Source: Cryptomeria japonica
Taxonomy: Eukaryota; Streptophyta; Pinopsida; Cupressales; Cupressaceae
Assembly: GCF_030272615.1 (NCBI RefSeq)
Contig: NC_081408.1
Span: 623,031,883 to 623,095,882 of the forward strand
Direction of reading: 5' to 3'
Length of the DNA stretch: 64,000 nucleotides
Shown: piece by piece, positions 56,561 to 64,000 of the stretch
Position numbering within the stretch: the first letter of the stretch is position 1
Layout of the letters: the number at the start of each line of letters is the position of its first letter
Position numbers and translations under genes: made by a program
The notes under the pieces: generated by a model
Told to the model about the DNA's origin: nothing
The model's input: only the letters and a program-made list of their open reading frames with translations
Databases searched by the model: none

Positions 56561-57468
56561 ATGGGTAAGATGAATTTTGTATTTTTTAAGAGTAATTCTT
56601 TCTCTTCAGTAAATATTTTAGATTTGGTTCATACTGATCTTTGTGGTCCTATGAGGACTAAGAGCTATTATGGTGATAGATATTTCATGATTTTCACTGA
56701 TAATTTTTCCAAGATGATGTGGGTAACTTTTCTAAGAGAAAAGTTTGAGGCATTCTATAAATTCAAAGCATTCAAAGCTTTAGTTGAGAATTAAACTGGG
56801 AAGAATTTGAAATGTTTGAGATCTGACCAGGGAGGAGAATTTACTTCTAATGAGTTTGTGAATTTCTCTGATGAACAGAGAATCAAGATGTAGATGCAAG
56901 CTCCTAGAACTCCACAACAGAATGGGATAGCATAGAGAATGTATAGAACAATTGCTGAAGTGGGTAGAACCATGTTGATTCAAGGTGAAGTACCGAAAAT
57001 GTTTTGGAGAGAAGCAGTTAGCACTATTGTTTACACTTTGAACCGGGTACTTGTGAGAGAGGTAGCAACAAAACACCTTATGAATTATGGCATGGAAAGA
57101 CTCCTAATGTAAGTTACTTAAAAATTTTGGGGAGTAAATGTTTCATTAAATGTGATGATTTCACTAGAAAATTTTATGCTAAGTGTGATGAAGGTTTATT
57201 TCTTGGTTACTCTACAAAGAGCAAGGCTTTCAAATGTTATAACAAGCAAACTAAGAAAATTATTGAGAGTGTAAATGTTAAGATTGATGAACTCTCTAAG
57301 AAACCTAATGAGACCAGCATATCAGAGCCTAAAAATGATGAAGAAAGACTTGTGTTCATAAAATCGGAAGTGCAGAAGGATGATGAACAAAACAATGCTG
57401 AAATAGGTGCCCAACTAGTAAATGAAGAAAGTGATGAAGAACATGAAGAAAAAGGCACAATACCATAA
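56561..57468 (+). pseudogene. E6 integrase
   Basis: LDLVHTDLCGPMRTKSYYGD (first Asp), FSKMMWVTFLREKFEAF, LRSDQGGEFTSNEF (second Asp) and APRTPQQNGIA followed by TAG (56933-56935) exactly where the catalytic Glu codon is expected. GRTMLIQGEVPKMFWREAV follows. The C-terminal part 57127-57468 has FIKCDDF, FLGYSTKSKAFKCYNKQTKK and an acidic stretch. One catalytic residue lost to a stop, plus frameshifts. Confidence 0.85.
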
Positions 57469-58500
57469 CCGATAATACCAAGATATGTCAGACTGAATCA
57501 TTCAAAACAAATTATTTGAGATAAAAATGCTGGTGTACAAACAAGAAGGAAAATCAAAGAAAACTCCTGTCTGATTTGAACTATTGAGCCTAAAACAGTA
57601 AGAGAGGCATTGAAGGATGATGACTGGATTAATCCTATGATTGAGGAATTGGATTAGAGAGAGAAGAACAAGACATGGACACTTGCTCCCAGACCGGAAG
57701 ACAAGAATGTGATTGGCACTAAATGGGTCTTTAGAAATAAGTTGAATGAAGAAGGCAAGGTTGTGAGGAATAAAGAAAGGTTGGTATGCAAAGACTATGC
57801 ACAAGAAGAAGGAGAATATTATGGAGAAACCTTTGCACCAGTGGCAAGATTGGAAGGAGTAAGAATTTTACTCTCTTATGTTAAATTTAAAGGTTTTAAG
57901 GTCTATCAGATGGATGTTAAATCTTCTTTTCTTAATGGCATCCTTGAGGAAGAAGTGTACATAGAAAAAACAAGATGGATTTCCTTTGTCTGAGGATAAA
58001 GATATGGTTTGAAAGTTATATAAGGAACTGTATGGATTGAAGCAGGCACTGAGAGCATGGTATGAAAGATTTCATGCCCACCTAATCAAGATAGGATTCT
58101 AGTGTACTAGTGAGGGCAATAACATATATCTTAAGACTGATGGAGACAGAGTGTTGATAGCTGAAGTATTTGTAGATGATATAATTTTTGGAGGTGATGA
58201 TTATTTATGTATGGATTTTGTTGAGGAGATGAAGAAATAATTTGAGATATCTCTTATTGGTGAGATTAAATTTTTCATTGGGTTGCAGATCTAACAATTG
58301 GCTGGTGGAATATTTATCTGTCAAAGTAAGTATGTAAAGGAAGTGTTGAAATTTTTTGGCATGGAATATTGTAAACCGGTTGGTACTCCGATGCTGATAG
58401 GCTATAAATTGTCAAAATAGTATGATTCACCCTCTGTTGATGAGAAAGAATGTAGGTCAATGATTGGTAAGTTGTGTTATGTTGTTCACACTAGGCCTCA
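57469..58500 (+). pseudogene. E6 reverse transcriptase
   Basis: LKDDDWINPMIEELD, WTLAPRPEDKNVIGTKWVF, FRNKLNEEGKVVRNKERLV, YGETFAPVARLEGVRILLSY, VYQMDVKSSFLNGILEEEVY; a frameshift near 57975; then LYKELYGLKQALRAWYERF, FVDDIIFGGDDY with the catalytic Asp pair (about 58169-58192), FEISLIGEIKFFIGLQI and IGKLCYVVHTRPHIQ. Stops at about 57655, 58101 and 58238. Copies element RNA in the normal enzyme. Confidence 0.87.
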
Positions 58501-59085
58501 TATTCAACATGTTGTTGGTTTGGTTGCTATATTTCAAAAGAATCCCAAGGAGACTCAGTTGGTAGTGGTGAAAAGGATATTCTGGTGCTTGAAAGGCACA
58601 ATAGATTATGGTTTATGGTATCCTTATAAAGGAGATTTTTCTTTGAATGTGTTTACTGATGCAGATTGGGCAAGCAATGTTGATGACTCGAAAATCACTA
58701 CTGGTGGATATTTTCTTCTTGGAGATAGATTGGTTGCTTGGACAAGTAAGAAGCAAACTTGTGTTTTATAGTCAATAGAAGAGGTAGAGTATGTTACGGC
58801 ATCAATGAATTACATGCATGCGATCTAGATGAGACATGTGTTGGATGGTTTTAAACTTGATATGTCTGAACTGGTAACTATTTATTGTGACAATACAAGT
58901 GTAATTAATATTTCAAAAAATCTTTTGTTACATGCAAGAACAAAGCACATAGAATTGAAATATCACTTTCTAAGGGAGAGAGTATAGGAAAAACAAGTCA
59001 GAATGAAGTATGTGACAAGCAAAGAGCAGCTAGCAGTCATTTTAAAAAAACCATTGCCGAAGACTACCTTTGAGTACCTCAAATG
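58501..59085 (+). pseudogene. E6 RNase H
   Basis: WCLKGTIDYGLWYPY, VFTDADWASNVDDSKITTGG (catalytic Asp), RLVAWTSKKQTCVL then a stop where the Ser/Leu of the usual ALS motif falls, EEVEYVTASMNYMHAI (Glu), TIYCDNTSVINISKN (Asp) and TKHIELKYHFLRERV. Ends FEYLK at 59083. Polypurine tract and LTR lie about 380 bp downstream. The interval 59086-59454 holds no gene I can support. Confidence 0.85.
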
Positions 59086-59454
59086 AAAATTAGGGGTTGG
59101 ACCCCTACACAAGAAAAACTAGGATGTGGGAGATGCATCAATCCAGTATGCTTATTGAAAAATTTTCATTATGGATTGATGAAACGATGGCCACTCCGCA
59201 GGGGGATTATCTTAAATGAGATTTGTAGAGATTTTGAAGACATTAGCAATAGATTTGATAACAGGCGATGCATATTCACCTTTGGCATTGTTGTCAAAGG
59301 AGGAGAATAAGAAATATGATTGGGGAGAAGAAATATATTAGCCCGAGGAAGAGAAGAACCTGTAGAAGAGTAAAGTGCACTAGAGAAGTTCCAGAACTAA
59401 GGAGCATGATTTAAGTTTAATATGTTGGTTTTTATGTTGGTATTGCCATCGATG

Positions 59455-59468
59455 CCAAAGGGGGAGAA
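59455..59468 (+). promoter_or_regulatory. E6 polypurine tract
   Basis: CCAAAGGGGGAGAA abuts the 3' LTR start TGTTGGCATG. A weaker purine run ('gtcaaaggaggagaa') lies at 59294-59308. Confidence 0.82.
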
Positions 59469-61001
59469 TGTTGGCATGATTGGCATAACTGATGCAGATG
59501 AAGAATGTTGACTGAACTGGTAAAGGACTGTTTGTGATGACATTGTGATGAAGATATTGAGATTGCATGATTGGATAACTTTGATCAGTTATTTGTGTTG
59601 TCATTGATGGCAACTAATGTTTACTATGTTGTATTTTGTCATTTTAGTCTTTTTGGTCTACCAGAAAGAGCTTACCAGTAAAGAAACAGGAAACTAGGAA
59701 TTAGGACCTTAACTGGTAAATGAGGAAATGTTTTGATTAGATCTGTTGATTGGTAATGATTGTAGTGTTGCAGTTTGGAATGTGAGTTTGTATCATTGTA
59801 ATATGTATTTAACCGAAACTGCATCATGTTTTGGTTACCGGGAGTCATGTTTATGATTTATGTTGTATTTTGGATAGGGTTTAAGAAGGGTTTCAGGACC
59901 ACTAAATAATTCTCTTAACCGGTAATGATTTTTGATTTGGTGGTGATCTACATCAAGTTCAAATATTTGAGGTGATGTAGCACAACCTATGTAGATGGAT
60001 GAATTGTTGTTTTGGTGTGTTTGAAGATGGAAATTCTTGGGAAATAGCAAAGCACTTAAAAGAGTGTTCTAAGGGTTTGACTTTGTTTCAGATCGAGTTG
60101 CTGTGATGAGTTACGATCACTCAATGGTTGATATTGTCTTGTAAAATGTTGTAATGATTTGTATGATGATCTAATATGATCTGAGATGACCTGTATTGTA
60201 AATTCTTGATGTATCTAGGGTTTAGCAACCGACCTAGTTGTAAAGGTTATTTATGTTGGTTTAGCTTATGTTTGTTGTGTTGGTGGTTTTGAGAAGAGTG
60301 TGAAGCCGAACTAGAGAGTGAGAGATCTACTAGAGTGTAGCATATTTGGAGCATAATTGGATCTGATCAAGCAAGCAATTAAGTTCTATAGCTAGATCAT
60401 TCATTGTTGTTCCCTATAGTTGTAGCAGTCAAAATCCCTTAACTGGGTAAGTCCTAATAGGCCTTACATTTTAAATTCCATAATACGGTGGCTCAACATC
60501 TAAGTTCTAAATCCTCTTTTGAGGTTGATCTTAACAGGTCAAAGCTCCTAAAAGGGCTCATTAGATTAAATCCCTTAATTGGGTGACTGCTAACAGGGTC
60601 TACTCTTAATAGGGTGTCTTTGTAAGCTCCTAACTGGGCCAGGCTCTTAACAGGGCACATTTTGAAAGAGTGCACAAATTTTAGTGGGTACCAATTCCCA
60701 TCATGGCTTTTCCCTATTTGGGTTTCCACGTGAAAAACATGGTGTCCATATGGTGAATGTTTTTATGTGTTGTTATGTTTTATTTTCAGTTAATGCATGG
60801 TTAATGAATACTTAATGTCCAGACTTGATAAATTAGATTAGCAGATGATTATCAGTAGATACCGGTACTAGTAAATGGTTTTGTTGTTGGTTATTGTTTG
60901 ACTTGGTGAAATTTTTATAAGGTTGAGTTTCAGATTTGAATTTGTTGTTAATATTGATTCACTCCCCCTCTTAGTATTAACCAGATCCTCTAAGATTAAC
61001 A
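59469..61001 (+). repeat. E6 3' LTR
   Basis: TGTTGGCATG..TAAGATTAACA, pairing with 53461-54963. Confidence 0.9.
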
Positions 61002-61458
61002 AAATCTTCAAGTTGAATCAAGAGGTTGGAACCCTGACTTCTTACCTTCAAGAGGAAAAAGAAGAAAAGGAAGAATTAAAATCTAACCTAGACATGGCAA
61101 TGCCTCTTAGAGAAAGTCTGATGAAAAAGAATGAAGATCTTACTAAAGAGTTGGTTGATACTAATGTGTTACTGTCTAAATTTAACAAGAGCTCTATTAT
61201 GCTTGATGAACAGATTCAATCATAGATGATAAAAGCTGAGACGCAAGGCTTGGGTTATACTGTATTTGAGAAAGGTGAGTATTCTGGTATTAATAATAAC
61301 ATGGAAGAAGGTAAATCTGCACCTAAGATTTGAAAAAACCAACGGTAAGAAAATTTACAAACCTGTATGTTTTAATTGTCAAAAGCCAAGACATATTGCT
61401 AGTGTTTGTAAAAATAGATCTAGTTCTTTTGATGGTTATAGACCTAATGTCTATCAAG
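61002..61458 (+). pseudogene. E5 ORF1, C-terminal part with zinc knuckle
   Basis: The frame resumes with FKLNQEVGTLTSYLQEEKEE, LRESLMKKNEDLTKELVDTN, SKFNKSSIMLDEQIQS, a stop (61223-61225), then GLGYTVFEKGEYSG. After a frameshift comes one knuckle, CFNCQKPRHIASVC (61369-61410). The order coiled coil, SSxxLDEQ, GLGY, knuckle is the same as in E4 ORF1. It stops where the TGTGAGGCCC sequence begins at 61459. Confidence 0.75.
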
Positions 61459-64000
61459 TGTGAGGCCCTACCCCGACTCAGTTTGACATTTTCAGTTATT
61501 TGCATATTGAGACTATAATGGATGCTTTATTTATTGCTTCATGGACTTAGAACTTATATGATTCCATGATTTGGATCACACTGACATATATTGATGCTTT
61601 ATTTCATGCATGATGATTATGAAACTTTAGATATGTTACTAGAATAGAATTACCTTATGATGGTGAATGTCGTTATTGGAAATTTGCAGGATTTCATTTT
61701 GATGATAGAAAAATGATGCATATTTATGAATGGTTCAATTTTGGGAAATTATGTTAATTGCTTATGTGAAATTGAATTTGAAACAAATGAGATATTGAAT
61801 TATTGTTGCCTAATGTATGAGTGTTTGATGTGCAATGGAATCCATGTATTTGAATTATGTATAAATGTGATTATTTGGATTTACTAATGTGTTAATTGAG
61901 ATGCGCAGGAAAATTATCCATGTGACCATGAAATTTATATGGAGAACCAAGCCTAGACCAAAGTGCGTTTGTTAAGCCGGGAGTTGTCTATTTGGAGAGA
62001 CAACACCCCTTTGTAATGTATTTTATTTGTGAAGTGTATAATGCTTGAGTGTTAAAATTAATTTATGTGTATATGTGTAATCCTACAAGAGACAAATTCC
62101 ATGTGTGATTTTTATATTGTATTTTTATTGTGTCACTTGACACATGTGCTGATTAGTGTCATTGATTTTGACTTGTCTCTTGGAGGGAGTTTTGTTTCTA
62201 CCAAAGCCATTCAAAAAACATGAGTGTGGTCCCAAATTTGCCTTGGGTAGGGAGTCTTGGGAGTGGTCAATTCAAGTTTGACCCGTAGGTAAACTTCAGT
62301 TGGGTTTCCAAAGGGTTTAATGGACTCCTAGGGTTAGTTTTAGGGCTTTTCCAAAGGTCCAAAGGGTATACCTATGGGTTAGGGGTATTTTGAAACATGT
62401 GGCTTCTCCCATGTGACTATGTAGTCACTTCAAAAAGTGGTATTTCCAAGATGAACGAAAATTCAACTTAGAAGGTTCCTCCTAGGATAGACAACCTTCT
62501 CTTTTGATGTCAAACCCTCTTCCCCATCTTCTTCCACCTTTTCCCTTTCCAATTTTAGTAATGTGCAAGAGTTTGGGAAGGGCAACCAATGGGAACTCAC
62601 ACCTCACCCAAGGGGTTGGGAAGTGTGTGAGAGGCCTTCTTATGCAAGAATTTGGAGACTTAGTGAGTAATCACCCACTCTCCATTCTTGGAGATTATGC
62701 TTGTTTTGAAAAAGTTAGTAGGAGATTAGCACTTTTGGTGGGAATTTGGAGAAAGTTAGTGTGGAATTGGGCAGCTCATCCCCAACTAATTTTAGCAAAC
62801 CTATTGGCAGAATAAGGTTGGTTACTTCTTACCTCCTCTTGTTATGTTGTAAGTGTTAGTTTATGTTGTTTTGTAAAAGAAAAGAGTTGCTTGTAAAGAA
62901 TGTGTTTTATGAAGTTTTTGTTGAAGTTAAGAATGTGTAGTTTTCTTTTCTATGTGTTTTGGTTTTGTGTTCTTGTTGTTTTGGGAGTGTCCAAGATCTC
63001 CTACTCTTGGGAGGGTAGGAAGATCTTGGGGTGGAAGGAGTATGACAGCCATGGGTGTGAGGCTCTCCTTATGGAGAGTGTTCTCAAGGGTGTCCTTGGT
63101 GACCCTTGATGCATAGCCTTGTGTATGCATTTGGGGGTCATAAGGGGAGTAAACATGGCCTTGAGCCTTTTGGGGGGGCATAAGGATTGTGGAAGTATTT
63201 GTTGCATTTGTATTGCCATGAGGTGGCTTGTGTTGTTTTTTTTGGCATGCATTCTCCCCATTGGTACTTGGTCCACTTCCACCCATGGAAGAGTCACCAT
63301 GAAAGTGGTGAATGTGTAGCTTGGGAAGGGAAATTTGAATGTAAGTGTTTTCCTATGTTTGTGTAGAGTTTGCTTGTTTGTAACCTGTCTAGTGCTTGGT
63401 TCTCCAAGCTCGGGGGTGGCTTCTAGTAAGCCTAGGCTGGGAGGTGAGCTTCCCATGGTCATAAATGTGTTTTATTGCAGGTTGCATGGGAATGGGAAAA
63501 GAAGGTTTAAAAGATTATGTTGCTGTTTTGTGTTGCATAAAAGTGTTTCAAGAAAAAAAAAAAAGGATAGATTCAATGTAGTAGATTGTATAAGAGAAGA
63601 TAAGTGAGCATGTGTAGTATTAACTTTCAAGAAAGAGAAAGTGTTGTATAATATTCAAGTTACTATGTAGAGAAAAGAAAAATAAACATTGTTGGGATTT
63701 CATCCCATTTGTATTCATGTTTATTTTGTATCCATATCTATTTTGTATTTACATTCGTCAATGAAAACACATGTTTTTCCCTACTTGGTAGTTTTGCAAA
63801 AGAAAATGAAAATGTTAGTTTGCATCTAGATTCTTAATGTTTTGTATTAAAAAAAAAAGGGGAGAAATGTATGCACTTTTGAGAAAACTGAAATTTAAAG
63901 ATTAGATGTTACCCATTTTTCTTTAAGTTGAATATGCTGCTGTAAATTTAGTTAAAAACAGTCATTTATGTTCCATTATTTGCAGAAAATAAAATCTTAG
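61459..64000. repeat. LTR-like sequence of an unidentified element running out of the window
   Basis: At 61459 the E5 coding sequence ends abruptly and TGTGAGGCCCTACCCCGACT begins, a plausible LTR start. Nothing from here to 64000 resembles a retroelement protein, and the open frames present have no recognisable motif. A 12-base A-run lies near 63545-63558. I see no primer site or partner LTR, so orientation and length are open. Confidence 0.4.

Larger units (their letters stand above)
53461..61001 (+). mobile_element. E6: full-length Copia element, plus strand, decayed
   Basis: LTRs 53461-54963 and 59469-61001, primer site 54966-54977, polypurine tract 59455-59468, and target duplication AAATC (53456-53460, 61002-61006). 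Gag, protease, integrase, RT and RNase H occur in Copia order. The element is 7.54 kb. Stops and frameshifts throughout. The polypurine region 'ttgccatcgatgccaaagggggagaa' (split over 59447-59468) is shared with the E family, so an E6-like element is a credible past partner. Confidence 0.9.
51980..61458 (+). mobile_element. E5: E-family LTR element, plus strand, split by E6 and cut at 61459
   Basis: LTR 51980-53150, primer site 53153-53164, then ORF1 in two parts, 53212-53460 and 61002-61458, separated by E6 (TSD AAATC). The ORF1 type (coiled coil, GLGY, knuckle) is that of E1-E4. The rest of the element, where ORF2 or pol should lie, is displaced beyond the window by the LTR-like sequence starting at 61459. 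Whether it is autonomous cannot be told. Confidence 0.7.

Noticed and set aside
62504-63607. Several open frames of 60-150 codons on both strands
   Set aside because: No motif, no homologue in the window, overlapping on opposite strands; likely chance frames in an LTR-like region.

Overview
This window is a block of nested LTR retrotransposons from a plant nuclear genome. I see no host protein gene, no rRNA or tRNA gene and no CRISPR array. The size and depth of nesting, the mixture of Copia, chromovirus Gypsy and Tat/Ogre-like Gypsy elements, and primer sites for plant initiator tRNA-Met all suggest a large, repeat-rich genome. A gymnosperm is my guess, but the window cannot prove it. Most coding regions are broken by stops and frameshifts.

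Layout. The outermost elements are Copia C (minus, 5' part at 49687-51979) and E5 (plus, from 51980). Gypsy B (minus; 34531-35953, 44002-44757 and 46001-49686 remain) lies in Copia C. Gypsy B is interrupted by element E4 (35954-43996, TSD GAAAG), by a solo Copia-type LTR (44758-46000, TSD AGGCT) and apparently by Copia A (minus, 173-34530). Copia A is split by chromovirus Gypsy A (plus, 3132-31682, TSD TTTAT/TTTAC). Gypsy A is split by three further elements: E1 (4202-11002, minus, TSD GATCT), E2 (11196-20213, plus, TSD TAAAG) and E3 (23658-30208, minus, TSD GAGTT). E2's own LTRs carry a 1.65-kb LTR-like insertion (12007-13658, TSD GTTTT) and a truncated retroposon (19482-19855, 19-bp TSD). 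On the right, E5 is split by Copia element E6 (53461-61001, TSD AAATC), and an LTR-like sequence starts at 61459 and runs to the window end.

The most interesting content is the set E1, E2, E3 and E4. Each has two LTRs, a tRNA-Met primer site, one or more polypurine tracts and the same two-gene layout. ORF1 is a coiled coil followed by a GLG(Y/F) motif and an array of CCHC zinc knuckles. It looks like the C-terminal half of a Sirevirus/Copia gag. ORF2 encodes a conserved protein of about 1,080-1,160 residues that I do not recognise. None of the four has protease, integrase, reverse transcriptase or RNase H. They look like non-autonomous, protein-coding LTR elements that would depend on enzymes from partner Copia elements, several of which (Copia A, E6) lie in the same nest. 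E5 has the same type of ORF1, but its downstream part is cut off.

The elements work as layers. Copia and Gypsy copies supply recognisable gag-pol remnants. The E family carries gag-like and unknown proteins. Target-site duplications, read from outside in, give a relative insertion order. In E4, ORF2 stays in one frame for 3.4 kb and is broken only by stop codons, mostly explainable as C-to-T changes at Gln or Arg codons, as expected in methylated, silenced DNA.
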